From: Thermaurantimonas sp046299575 | GTDB lineage: Bacteria; Bacteroidota; Bacteroidia; Flavobacteriales; Schleiferiaceae | Direction: 5' to 3' | Length of the DNA stretch: 64,000 nt | NCBI RefSeq assembly: GCF_046299575.1 | Contig: NZ_JBKBHX010000002.1 | Coordinates: 186,001-250,000, forward strand | Shown here: piece after piece, positions 1 to 8,537 of the stretch | Numbering within the stretch: the stretch's first letter is position 1 | How the letters are laid out: each line of letters opens with the position of its first letter | The notes under the pieces: generated by a model | The model's database searches: none | What the model was told of the DNA's origin: nothing | Seen by the model: the letters and a program-made list of their open reading frames with translations, nothing else | Program-made: the position numbers and the translations under genes

Positions 1-1041
1 GGAGATGTTTTGGGAACACGAGTAGGTCATCAGCAAGCCACCGGGAGCAAGTTTGTTCATGGCAAGGGCATTCAGGCGCTTGTAGCCGATCACGGCATTG
101 TGCGTGACTCGGTGGCTTTTTGCAAAGGCAGGCGGATCAAGCACGATGATGTCAAAGGTGCGATCGAGGTGGGTGAGGTATTCGAAGGTATCAGCAGTGA
201 GTGAGGTGTGCTTACTGCGATCAAGTTGGTTGATTTCCAGATTATTTTCTAAGAGGTCAATGGCGCGTTGGCTAATATCGAGCGATACTACTTCGCGGGC
301 TCCCGCTGCCAAGGCATAGATGCTGAAGCCACCGGTGTAAGAAAAGGTGTTAAGCACTGACTTGCCAGGGCATAGGTCCGACAGGAGTTTGCGATTCTCC
401 CGTTGGTCGATAAAGAATCCTGTTTTTTGACCTTGCTGAAAGTCGATGAAAAACTTGTGGCCATTTTCACGAGCGATGATTTGAACTGCTGGTTCGCCTG
501 CTGACCATTGATTTTGAAGGGTGGAGTCGTGCAAGGCATCGGCACTCTTGTCGTAGATGGCAGTAAGGCGGCTTCCTAAGTGGCATCGAAGAGCATTGTA
601 AATAGTTTCGCGTATGTGATACATGCCCAGGTGATGGCACTGCACAATGCAGTAGCCGGCGTAGTAGTCCACTACAAGTCCGGGCAATCCGTCGCCTTCG
701 CCAAAGATGAGGCGAAAGCAATCGGTGTGGGCTGAGGAGAAAAAGCCGAGTTGCTCTCGCGTATGAATGGCTGCTTTGATCTTTTGATTAATGTAGTGCT
801 CTACGGGCAGTTTTTCTGCAGTCCAGCTTAGCATTCGAACGGCGATGCTGCCTGAAGAGAGGAATCCGATACCTCTGATAGTTCCTTTGGCATCGGCCAC
901 GAATACGGGTGTGCCATCGTCGGCTGATTTTGGGATGCTGCGCAAGGCGCCACTGAAGATCCACGGATGACGTTGAAAGAAAATTTTTTCTTTTTCCGGT
1001 TTAATATGTACAACAGGATAGTTTAGTTGTAAGGGTTTCAA
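1..1041 (-). CDS. Class I SAM-dependent rRNA methyltransferase, RlmI-like (3' end cut by the window edge)
   Basis: The minus-strand frame is open from about 1041 to the left edge (about 346 codons), so the C-terminus is missing. The N-terminal 80 residues look like a PUA RNA-binding domain (HPWIFSGAL). A Rossmann methyltransferase follows, with motif I NTFSYTGGFSIYALAAGA (near 355-300), the acidic LDIS end of strand 2, and motif IV DPPAFAKS. This order is that of the RlmI family, which makes m5C in 23S rRNA. The best start is a TTG at 1041-1039 that overlaps the TGA of the upstream HsdR_N-like gene, which suggests translational coupling. There is no frameshift. RlmI-like is a family-level call; the exact target base is inferred. 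Confidence 0.85.
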   Translation of the reverse strand, partial: MKPLQLNYPVVHIKPEKEKIFFQRHPWIFSGALRSIPKSADDGTPVFVADAKGTIRGIGFLSSGSIAVRMLSWTAEKLPVEHYINQKIKAAIHTREQLGFFSSAHTDCFRLIFGEGDGLPGLVVDYYAGYCIVQCHHLGMYHIRETIYNALRCHLGSRLTAIYDKSADALHDSTLQNQWSAGEPAVQIIARENGHKFFIDFQQGQKTGFFIDQRENRKLLSDLCPGKSVLNTFSYTGGFSIYALAAGAREVVSLDISQRAIDLLENNLEINQLDRSKHTSLTADTFEYLTHLDRTFDIIVLDPPAFAKSHRVTHNAVIGYKRLNALAMNKLAPGGLLMTYSCSQNIS

Positions 1042-1523
1042 AGTTGTGAGGCGATTTTTTTAAGTTGCACAAAATCAGGAATGGTCTTGCTTATGAGGTA
1101 GCAGGTATCGCTGGAATAGGTGTAAATATGGTGATCGATGCCATTAGTGATCAATATGGATGGACTTTTAAACCACTTATTGTAGCGCAAGGCCTGGGCA
1201 AGAACTTCATCGTCAAGAGAAACTTCGGGGCTTTTGCATTCGGCCAGAAGCATGATGCCCTGAGCACCGAATACGGCTAAGTCAAATCGCTTAGTGAGAC
1301 CGTAAAGTGTAAAGGCTTTTTCGAGAGCAAGAGTCATTGGGGGGTATCCGCGTGAAAGAAGTTCAGCTACTAAATGTTGTCGCACCCACTCTTCTGGTGT
1401 GAGCTGAAGCCAACGACGGCGAATGACATCATACACTTGCCATCCGACGGCAACACTCCTGAAGACGTGTGGTGGAGGAGAATTGAGGTTTAGGGGTTTA
1501 AAATCGACAAAAAGATCTTTCAT
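1038..1523 (-). CDS. HsdR N-terminal-domain-like small nuclease-fold protein
   Basis: This 161-residue protein resembles the stand-alone type I restriction HsdR_N family common in Bacteroidota. It has a PD-(D/E)xK-like core: RFDLAVF, then LLAECKSP (the ExK signature) around residues 78-98. An amphipathic stretch with VRQHLVAELLSRGYP precedes it. No helicase or methylase gene lies beside it, so it is not part of a restriction operon here. Its TGA overlaps the TTG start of the RlmI-like gene, so the two are probably cotranscribed. The nuclease fold is inferred from motifs; its cellular role is unknown. Confidence 0.8.
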   Translation of the reverse strand: MKDLFVDFKPLNLNSPPPHVFRSVAVGWQVYDVIRRRWLQLTPEEWVRQHLVAELLSRGYPPMTLALEKAFTLYGLTKRFDLAVFGAQGIMLLAECKSPEVSLDDEVLAQALRYNKWFKSPSILITNGIDHHIYTYSSDTCYLISKTIPDFVQLKKIASQL

Positions 1524-1576
1524 TCGGACAATTGCAAGCTAGTGAAGTATTTGTTTTTTTGGCTTTTGGATACAAA

Positions 1577-2473
1577 TTATCTATAGCCATAGCGCTTAAG
1601 TTTTCTTGAGTCATAGCGCCAATTGGGATCGACCTTAACGTAAAGTTCTAAATAGATTTTTTTCATAAAAAAGTGCTCAAGTGCCATTCGCGCGTCGGTA
1701 CCTACTCGCTTGAGAGCGCTACCCCCTTTACCAATGATGATCGCCTTTTGTGTTTCGCGCTCTACAATGATTACCGCTCTGATGCGTATAATGTTTTCTT
1801 CTTCTTTAAACTCCTCAACAACCACCTCACAGGCGTATGGAATTTCTTCTTTGTAGTGCAGCAGTATTTTTTCGCGAATGACTTCCGATACGATGAAGCG
1901 CTCAGTTTTATCAGTGAGCTGATCGGTATCGAAGTAGGGTGGATGTAGGGGGAGCAGTTCAAGCAGCCGGTTTTTAAGTTCAATTACATTAAATCCGTGC
2001 AGGGCCGATATAAGCCATATTTCGGCTTTTGGTACGGTTGACTTCCAGTATTCAACTTCGGCAAGGGCCTCTTCCTGGGCAATGGTGTCCACCTTGTTAA
2101 TGGCTACTATTAAGGGTACTTCGCTGTGCACGATGGCATCAAAGAGCTCTTTGTTTTTGGCTTCTCTTTCACCAGGCACAGCAAGGTACAGAGCTATGTC
2201 GGCATCTTCTAGTGCTTCTTTTACAGCGTTCATCATTGATTCCTGCAAGGCATATTTTGGCTCAATGATGCCGGGTGTATCGGAAAAGATCATTTGATAG
2301 CCGGGTTCGTTAAGTATGCCCAGCATGCGCACGCGTGTAGTCTGGGCTTTGGGAGTAACAATAGCAAGTCGCTCGCCCAGCATTGCGTTGAGCAGGGTCG
2401 ATTTACCGGCGTTTGGATTGCCGAAGATATTGACGTATCCAGCTTTAAAAGGTATTGTGTCAGAATTTTCCAT
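1577..2473 (-). CDS. era: GTPase Era
   Basis: At 298 residues this is a normal-length Era. It has the G1 P-loop GNPNAGKST, the G2/G3 region with SDTPGI, G4 NKVD, and a C-terminal KH RNA-binding domain whose GxxG loop reads GKGGSALKRVG. Era binds 16S rRNA and acts in late 30S subunit assembly at the inner membrane face. It ends with a basic SRKLKRYGYR tail. The dehydratase gene begins upstream on the same strand and ends one base away, so they may share a transcript. The ATG at 2473 fits the usual MxxxxFKAGYVNIFG start. Confidence 0.96.
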   Translation of the reverse strand: MENSDTIPFKAGYVNIFGNPNAGKSTLLNAMLGERLAIVTPKAQTTRVRMLGILNEPGYQMIFSDTPGIIEPKYALQESMMNAVKEALEDADIALYLAVPGEREAKNKELFDAIVHSEVPLIVAINKVDTIAQEEALAEVEYWKSTVPKAEIWLISALHGFNVIELKNRLLELLPLHPPYFDTDQLTDKTERFIVSEVIREKILLHYKEEIPYACEVVVEEFKEEENIIRIRAVIIVERETQKAIIIGKGGSALKRVGTDARMALEHFFMKKIYLELYVKVDPNWRYDSRKLKRYGYR

Positions 2474-2474
2474 A

Positions 2475-3422
2475 TCAGGGCAAAATTAACCGAAGTTTCT
2501 CGGCGTCCACATTGCCGCCTGTGAGTATTACGGCCACACGTTTTTGTTTAAACATATCCTTGTGCTTCAGCAACACTGCCACCGGTACGGCACAGCTTGG
2601 TTCGATTATTACTTTCAGATGGAAAGTAATCCAGCGCCAGGCATCGATAATTTCTTCTTCAGTCACTGTAAGGATGTCGTGTACATACTTACAAATGACT
2701 TCGAAGGTGATATCGCCGAGTGAGGTGCGAAGTCCGTCAGCAATTGTATTAGCTGCTCCAACTGGAATGAGCTTACCGGCGTTAAAAGACTGGTATGCGT
2801 CGTCAGCATTTTTAGGTTCGCAGCCTATTACTTTTGTTTTTGGTGAGTATTGGCGCGCAGCGAGTGCAGTGCCTGAGAGCAGTCCGCCTCCGCCCACCGG
2901 CGTCAATAAATAGTCAGGCTCAAGGTCTTCCTGAAAGATTTCATAAGCACAAGTCCCTTGCCCTTCGATGATGTCCCAGTGGTTATACGGGGGTATAAAG
3001 ATGGCTCCTGTTCGCTCTACTATTTGTTGAAGTGTTTCCTCCCGAGCCTGAAGGGTTGGTTCGCAAAAGGTGATCTCACCGCCCCAGTAATGCACAGCTT
3101 CAATTTTGGTCTTTGGAGCTGAACTGGGCATTACCACGTAGGCGTAAGAGCTAAAAATTTTAGCTGCCCAGGCAAGAGCCTGTCCATGATTGCCGCTGCT
3201 GTGAGTTGCTACTCCGTTTTTTAGAAGGCTTTTATCCAGTTTGCTCAGAGCATTTGCTGCACCTCGCGCTTTAAAGGCGTGAATTTTCTGCAAGTTTTCG
3301 CATTTAAAAAAAGTAGTATTTTCTAAAAAACCATTGATGTAATCTTCTGTTAGTAATGGTGTACGTAAAATAAAATTTTTTATTCGATGATGTGCTTCGG
3401 CGATATTGATTTCCATATTCAT
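2475..3422 (-). CDS. PLP-dependent threonine/serine dehydratase (or serine racemase)
   Basis: A fold-type II PLP enzyme of about 315 residues. The PLP lysine sits in FKARGAANAL, the substrate loop is SSGNHGQALA, and the phosphate-binding glycine loop is GGGGLLSG. There is no C-terminal ACT domain, so this is the short catabolic or racemase-like form rather than allosteric IlvA. The open frame extends to 3518, but that would overlap the divergent PAS gene. The ATG at 3422 (MNMEINIAEAHHRI) matches the family N-terminus, so I use it. Expected reaction: threonine to 2-oxobutyrate, or serine to pyruvate. Dehydratase and serine racemase cannot be separated by eye. Confidence 0.88.
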   Translation of the reverse strand: MNMEINIAEAHHRIKNFILRTPLLTEDYINGFLENTTFFKCENLQKIHAFKARGAANALSKLDKSLLKNGVATHSSGNHGQALAWAAKIFSSYAYVVMPSSAPKTKIEAVHYWGGEITFCEPTLQAREETLQQIVERTGAIFIPPYNHWDIIEGQGTCAYEIFQEDLEPDYLLTPVGGGGLLSGTALAARQYSPKTKVIGCEPKNADDAYQSFNAGKLIPVGAANTIADGLRTSLGDITFEVICKYVHDILTVTEEEIIDAWRWITFHLKVIIEPSCAVPVAVLLKHKDMFKQKRVAVILTGGNVDAEKLRLILP

Positions 3423-3490
3423 TGCAGTGTTTATTTCAATTCTGAAATGTACATAAAACTCTATTTTTGTAATGAATAACAGTGTTTCAA

Positions 3491-4819
3491 ATGGATGATT
3501 ATATTCTAAAGCGATCAAAAAGTACTCTCTACGCTATTGTAAATCAAGCTCATGAAATAATTCACTGTAATGAAGCTTTCAAAAATTATTTTCAATTAGA
3601 TGAAAATTTTTTTGGAAAAATTCAGGATTTATTTGTAGCTGAAGAACAGGAAAAATTAAGACAAATTGTATTAAATGTACTTCAAAACGACGAGCATTAC
3701 ACCAATTTAAAATTTGGGACTACTTCCGAATCATTCGGCCAGAATCAAGGAGTGAATTGGGAATTATACAGAATAAATTGTAAAGAAGAAAATTGTGTTT
3801 TTTTAATAGGTAGTTTATTGTATACAAATGAACATATCCTACTCACTGAAAATTTAAAAAAACTTGAGGCTATTCTAACCTCTACAAATGAAAGCAGCAT
3901 CATTTTATCGAAAGATAATCGCGTTGAATACTTCAGTGCTCAGGCGTACAAAGAAGTAAGACAATTTTTCGGAAAGGAAATAAAGGTTGGGGACGATTTT
4001 GATCAATACATCATACCTGATTTACGTGAGCTTTTCTACGAAAAATTCAACGATGCACTATCTGGAAAAGAAATTTTTTACGAAATAAATATACCGGTAG
4101 GTGGCAGTAATGGATTATGGTTTTTTGTAAAATTTGTTCCTGTGCGTTCAAGCGATGGAACAATCGGGTCAGTACTTTACTCAGCTCGAAACATTAACGA
4201 TATAAAGCAATACGAATCCGAACTTACAAGGCAAAAGTTTTATCTAAAATCTATGTATGAAAGTACCGATACAGCAATTGCAATTTTTGACAGAAATCTA
4301 AAAATGATTTATGCGAATAAAAGAGCTTTTGAGCTGACAGAAATTAAGTTTGGCAGGAAAATTCGTCAAGGTGATTTCGCCCTTGAATTTATCTATTTAG
4401 ATAATCAGGATTACTTTAAAAATCAAATTGATAAAGCTTTACAAGGCGAAACAGTAATTTTTGAGTTTAATGACGGAGATGAGTTTTGGAAATTTAAAAT
4501 CTTTCCAATCCTGGATGAAAATAATAACAATTTAGGCATTTCTATACATATTTCAGATATCACTGCCATTAAAAACTATGAGAAAAAAATCATCGAACAG
4601 GCACAGTTTCTCAAAAAGCTTGCGTGGTCGCAGAGTCATGAATTGCGTGGTCCATTATCGACAATTTTAGCAATAAGCGAAAACATAAACGACATCGAAG
4701 AACCTGATTTAAAAGAAATAGTGCTTAGTAAGCTGAGAAAATATGCAGATCAGATGGATCAGATTGTGAAATCAACGGTTAATAGCATTAATCAGATATC
4801 GGAGAAATACGGTATTTGA
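3491..4819 (+). CDS. Triple-PAS sensor protein ending in a HisKA-like helix, no ATPase domain
   Basis: A cytoplasmic protein of about 442 residues without membrane segments. Three PAS-like units are visible, around residues 10-105, 115-240 and 245-365; the second and third each end in a typical S-box tail (ARNINDIKQYE; ISDITAIKNYE). The last 70 residues form a histidine-kinase dimerisation helix with the H-box SQSHELRGPLSTILAI. The protein stops before any HATPase_c motifs, and none are encoded downstream. It could accept phosphate, dimerise with another kinase, or be a relic. A GTG at 3482 is an alternative start. A TATTTTTG -7-like element at 3462-3469 sits just upstream. Confidence 0.85.
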   Translation: MDDYILKRSKSTLYAIVNQAHEIIHCNEAFKNYFQLDENFFGKIQDLFVAEEQEKLRQIVLNVLQNDEHYTNLKFGTTSESFGQNQGVNWELYRINCKEENCVFLIGSLLYTNEHILLTENLKKLEAILTSTNESSIILSKDNRVEYFSAQAYKEVRQFFGKEIKVGDDFDQYIIPDLRELFYEKFNDALSGKEIFYEINIPVGGSNGLWFFVKFVPVRSSDGTIGSVLYSARNINDIKQYESELTRQKFYLKSMYESTDTAIAIFDRNLKMIYANKRAFELTEIKFGRKIRQGDFALEFIYLDNQDYFKNQIDKALQGETVIFEFNDGDEFWKFKIFPILDENNNNLGISIHISDITAIKNYEKKIIEQAQFLKKLAWSQSHELRGPLSTILAISENINDIEEPDLKEIVLSKLRKYADQMDQIVKSTVNSINQISEKYGI

Positions 4820-4860
4820 AGTGTAAGTACTCCGGGCGTTTTAAAATCATACAAATGAGT

Positions 4861-4886
4861 GAGGGAGGTACACTGATACCTCCCTC
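4861..4886 (+). terminator. Perfect 10-bp hairpin after the PAS gene
   Basis: GAGGGAGGTA (4861-4870) and TACCTCCCTC (4877-4886) pair perfectly around a 6-base loop, 42 bases after the PAS gene stop. The T-rich stretch after it is short (CTACTTTTG), so it may be a modest terminator. It lies 26 bases before the next start codon and could instead shape that gene's 5' leader. Confidence 0.6.
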
Positions 4887-4912
4887 TACTTTTGAACAAA
4901 ATCAATAAAACA

Positions 4913-5404
4913 ATGAAAACGCCGTTCAAGACATTAGGTACTTTAATCTTGCTCCTCTTTGTAAATGTTCAAAGCCTGTTTGCACAAGATAAAGCCTTGG
5001 AACAACAGCTGAACCGTTCTGGCTTGAAATTCAGCTATGATAACAATACTAGAAGATACAAACTGATTTTTGATCTAAATGAAGGTCGCTCTCAGGTTGT
5101 TTTTATAAATGGCTGGACATACGAATTAGGTGGTTTACAGATTCGAGAAATATTTTCACCCGTAGCTACACTTCAAAACAAGACCGATTTTTCTCAGCGT
5201 GTTCTTTTCAACATGCTTGAAAAAAATTACGATTACAAAATCGGCAACTGGCAGATCCACGGTGGAGAGCCTCCTTTTATCTTACAATACTCGATTAAAA
5301 TCAATTCAGACATTAAAGACGATGTAATGAGAGAGCTTTTGTCGTTCGCTGTTCGAATAGCCGACGCAATGGAAAAAGAACTCACCGGCACAGATGATTT
5401 TTAA
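4913..5404 (+). CDS. Secreted YbjN / type III chaperone-like fold protein
   Basis: The 163-residue product begins with a clear signal peptide (lysine, a hydrophobic core LGTLILLLFVNVQ, and a cleavage region SLFAQ). The mature part has GRSQVVFINGW, then REIFSPVA, a helix with LFNMLEKNY, and a C-terminal helix AVRIADAMEKELTG. That order resembles the YbjN / secretion-chaperone fold, but this is inferred by eye, not an established assignment. A TTG at 4892 would add seven residues; the ATG at 4913 gives a better signal peptide. It precedes the Ser/Thr kinase by 32 bases and may share its transcript. Confidence 0.75.
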   Translation: MKTPFKTLGTLILLLFVNVQSLFAQDKALEQQLNRSGLKFSYDNNTRRYKLIFDLNEGRSQVVFINGWTYELGGLQIREIFSPVATLQNKTDFSQRVLFNMLEKNYDYKIGNWQIHGGEPPFILQYSIKINSDIKDDVMRELLSFAVRIADAMEKELTGTDDF

Positions 5405-5436
5405 GAATTATTTTCAATCGAAAAATAACAGCATCG

Positions 5437-7614
5437 ATGAAAGTAGGGGAGGTGATTGCCAATAGATATGAATTGGTCTCTAAGTTGGGTAGTGGAGGCT
5501 TTGGAGCAGTATGGAAGGCCACAGACCGACTAGCAGGCAATATAGAAGTTGCTATAAAAATCTATGCCCATGTGACTGGACTCGACGATACAGCTTTGGC
5601 TCAGTTTCAGAAGGAATATACATTGGTAATGGATTTACATCATCCAAATCTTTTAACAGCCAAGCATTTCGATATCTGGGAAAATCGCCCTTTCCTCATC
5701 TTTCCGCTGATGACGGGCGGAAGCCTCTATCAAAAGATACTCAATTCCGAAGGACTATCGGAAGATGAGATCGCTCAAGTGCTCTATCAAGTGGCCGATG
5801 GTTTGAGCTATTTGCACGAAAATGATGTGATTCATCAAGATGTAAAACCTGATAATGTATTGATCGATTCTAAAGGTCGGTATTTACTTACCGATTTTGG
5901 CATCAGCAGTCGCATGCGAAGCACGCTACGCAGAGCAACAGGAGTACAAAACAGTAAAACCATATCTTTCGCTCCTCCTGAGCGCTTTGGCAGCAATCAA
6001 CAAATAGTGCCTGAAGGCGATATCTTCTCACTTGGAGTAATGATATATGAAATGGCAACTACATCGCTTCCTTGGATGGGTATGGGCGGTATGCACCTGA
6101 TGCCCCATTCAGAGTTGCCAACTCTACCCGATCGGTATTCTGCCGGTCTAAACACATTAATGAATGCAATGCTCAACTACTATCCATCAAAACGTCCAAC
6201 AGCTCAGCAGATTAAAGCTGCTGCTGCGCGCTATTTGGAGAATGGAATCTGGAATGTGGAGGATTTTTTAAAAATTTCTCAACCTGGCAGTCAACAGGTG
6301 CATTTGGGAAGATCCACCAGTGTATTTGAGCCAATCACTTCTCCAATGTCACAGAAATCGTCAGGCTCCAGTGCTCAGAAGACGGTGATTTCATCGCAAA
6401 TTGCTGCAGAAGAGCGTTCTACTCATGGCGATCAGAAATATCAAGACATCCAAACCAATCACTCAAAACCAAAAGGACGCAAAGCCATGATGGCTGCAAT
6501 TGCTGCAGTTGTGGTTCTTGTAGGAGGTGTGATCGGATGGACTAAGTACAGTAAAGCTAAAGAAAGTGAACAAATAGAAACATTTAAGGCCAATGCTAAT
6601 CAGCTTTTAGCTGCAAAGCAATTTAAAAATGCCTATTTCTACACAGATTCCTTATTGGCTCTTTCTAATTACAGTAACTTAGATGAACTTAAATCACTCA
6701 GACAACAGGCTCTTGATAGTATGGCTGAAAATTTTAATAAATCTCATGTATTGTTTAGATTGAGTTACATCTTACAAAACAAAGAGGAAATGAAGAAACA
6801 TCTGGAAGATTTATTGAAATTTACCATTAATCAGGATACCATTGAGAAATACAAAAAAATACTCGCCGATATTTCAACCGATACCCCTGAAAATTTGACT
6901 CCCCCAGAACAACTGTTTGGAAATAACAGACAAAAGTCAGAATCGACAACCACAGCCACCACTCTAAAACCATCGACTCCGGCACAATCTACTTCTGCAC
7001 CAGCTGTCACCACCACCTCAACCGGCAGTAGTACTAAAGTACCCTCACAGTCGTCGGCTTCAGCGATTTCATCAGATATTAATACCTTTTTTGATGACAA
7101 GGGAGCGACAATCACAGCTTTGAAAGTTGACCGTCTGTATTGGATGGTGACTCGTTCAAATCCCACAGTGCTTCGGAACAGTTCACCGATAAGACAAATC
7201 ATCGATCACGAGGAGTGGAACAGCACTTTAGCGCCTGCCTACTTTTTACACAATGGTACTTACCTGTATAATGGTATTGCAACAAACGGAGGCAAGATTT
7301 GCCCGGAGGGCTGGCGATTGCCAACTCAGTCAGATTGGGAGAATTTGATTAAATCGCTCACCTCTTCACCTAACGTTCTTTTAGATCACAGGAAATTCGG
7401 ATTGAAAACTGTTGGCTATCGCAGTGCCGATGGTATGATGAAGGAGGTTGGTTATGCTTTCTTCTGGGTAGCTGATAATGCTGCACCTAATGCAGCTGGT
7501 AAATATGCAATTTACCTCTCAGTAAGCAATGGAAAAATTTACTACGACTATGAGCGGCTAATGGGCGATTGGGGCCATACAGGCTTACAATGCAGATGCG
7601 TAAAAGAGATTTAG
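5437..7614 (+). CDS. Transmembrane Ser/Thr protein kinase with C-terminal FISUMP domain
   Basis: A 725-residue protein. Residues 1-270 are a Hanks-type kinase: glycine loop LGSGGFGAVW (17-26), ATP lysine in VAIKIY (K41), catalytic HQDVKPDN (133-140, HQD in place of HRD) and DFG (153-155). A disordered linker leads to one transmembrane helix near 350-368 (AAIAAVVVLVGGVIGW). Beyond it are a helical region with TPR-like spacing, a Ser/Thr/Pro-rich linker, and a Cys-containing C-terminal domain (GGKICPEGWRLPT near 618; LQCRCVKE at the end). The last part matches the Fibrobacter succinogenes major paralogous (FISUMP) domain. Likely a membrane receptor kinase; the ligand is unknown. Confidence 0.9.
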   Translation: MKVGEVIANRYELVSKLGSGGFGAVWKATDRLAGNIEVAIKIYAHVTGLDDTALAQFQKEYTLVMDLHHPNLLTAKHFDIWENRPFLIFPLMTGGSLYQKILNSEGLSEDEIAQVLYQVADGLSYLHENDVIHQDVKPDNVLIDSKGRYLLTDFGISSRMRSTLRRATGVQNSKTISFAPPERFGSNQQIVPEGDIFSLGVMIYEMATTSLPWMGMGGMHLMPHSELPTLPDRYSAGLNTLMNAMLNYYPSKRPTAQQIKAAAARYLENGIWNVEDFLKISQPGSQQVHLGRSTSVFEPITSPMSQKSSGSSAQKTVISSQIAAEERSTHGDQKYQDIQTNHSKPKGRKAMMAAIAAVVVLVGGVIGWTKYSKAKESEQIETFKANANQLLAAKQFKNAYFYTDSLLALSNYSNLDELKSLRQQALDSMAENFNKSHVLFRLSYILQNKEEMKKHLEDLLKFTINQDTIEKYKKILADISTDTPENLTPPEQLFGNNRQKSESTTTATTLKPSTPAQSTSAPAVTTTSTGSSTKVPSQSSASAISSDINTFFDDKGATITALKVDRLYWMVTRSNPTVLRNSSPIRQIIDHEEWNSTLAPAYFLHNGTYLYNGIATNGGKICPEGWRLPTQSDWENLIKSLTSSPNVLLDHRKFGLKTVGYRSADGMMKEVGYAFFWVADNAAPNAAGKYAIYLSVSNGKIYYDYERLMGDWGHTGLQCRCVKEI

Positions 7615-8504
7615 GTTAAAAGGTCTTTTAAAGCATCTTCAATCTCAGAAAACTCGAATGAAAAGCCCTCATTCAGCAATCGCTTAGGAATTACTGCACT
7701 CCCCTCCAGTGTTATTGATGCCATTTCGCCCAGCATTAGATGAAGTACAAAAGCAGGAACAGGAGGAAAGAAAAAAGGCTTCCGCAGTACTTTGGCAATT
7801 GCGTGCATAAGTTCTCTATTGGTCACCGGACTTGGGGCCGTCGCATTGTAAATGCCTTTCATTTCTTCTTTTACCACCGCTTGCACATAGATGTTGACTA
7901 AATCGCGAATATGAATCCAGCTTACCATTTGTTTGCCACTACCTATAGGCGAACCAACACCTAATTTTACTGGAAGCAGCATTTTTTTTAGGGCACCACC
8001 TTCCGGGTCGAGTACTATTCCCGTTCTGATTTTTACTACTGATACCCCATTTTTCTCGTATTCATCCGCAGCAGCTTCCCAGATTTTTACCACTTCCGCA
8101 GGAAAATCGCTCCCCGTTTGCATGGAGTATTCATCGTATAATCCATCTGGATTTTGCGGATATATACCAATAGCTGAAGCGGTGATAAATTTTTTTAACC
8201 CGCTTTCGATAGCCGGTTGCAATAACATCTGTGCACCCTTAACGCGCGACTCGATGATGCTCTTTCGTGCTTTGGGCGTCCAGCGCTGAGCTATCGTGCT
8301 ACCAGCTAAGTGAATGATTGTGTGTATATTAGTAAAAACTTTTTTGTTAATTTCACCCTTCTCCGGGTTCCAGTAAAAGGTGTTATCGTCTTCCTTGCCG
8401 CTGGTGGATAGGGTACGAATGGTATATCCAAATCTTCTAAGCTCTGGAATCAAATGCCTACCAATCAAACCGGTGGCTCCTGTTACAAGTATGGTACGCG
8501 ACAT
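7611..8504 (-). CDS. TIGR01777-family NAD(P)-binding epimerase (SulA-like)
   Basis: A 297-residue extended SDR. The N-terminal dinucleotide loop is TGATGLIGRHL. The central region has HLAGSTIAQRW and SRVKGAQML, typical of the TIGR01777 family. The C-terminal DUF1731-like segment ends with ALKDLL. It overlaps the convergent kinase gene by four bases and is followed upstream on the same strand by dapA, 33 bases away. The substrate is unknown for this family. Confidence 0.9.
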   Translation of the reverse strand: MSRTILVTGATGLIGRHLIPELRRFGYTIRTLSTSGKEDDNTFYWNPEKGEINKKVFTNIHTIIHLAGSTIAQRWTPKARKSIIESRVKGAQMLLQPAIESGLKKFITASAIGIYPQNPDGLYDEYSMQTGSDFPAEVVKIWEAAADEYEKNGVSVVKIRTGIVLDPEGGALKKMLLPVKLGVGSPIGSGKQMVSWIHIRDLVNIYVQAVVKEEMKGIYNATAPSPVTNRELMHAIAKVLRKPFFFPPVPAFVLHLMLGEMASITLEGSAVIPKRLLNEGFSFEFSEIEDALKDLLT

Positions 8505-8537
8505 ACCTTTTAAATCCTTGGCTTATTAATTTGTTTA

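Noticed and set aside
1..1013. A frameshifted gene at the left edge, suggested by several short frames
   Set aside because: One continuous minus-strand frame runs from 1041 to the edge; it merely has no stop codon within the window.
3423..3518. A longer N-terminus for the dehydratase (start at 3518)
   Set aside because: It would overlap the divergent PAS gene and adds 32 residues unlike the family; the ATG at 3422 fits.
6831..7202. A 123-codon antisense frame within the Ser/Thr kinase gene
   Set aside because: It lies opposite the low-complexity Ser/Thr/Pro linker and is rich in Val/Ala/Gly because of that bias.
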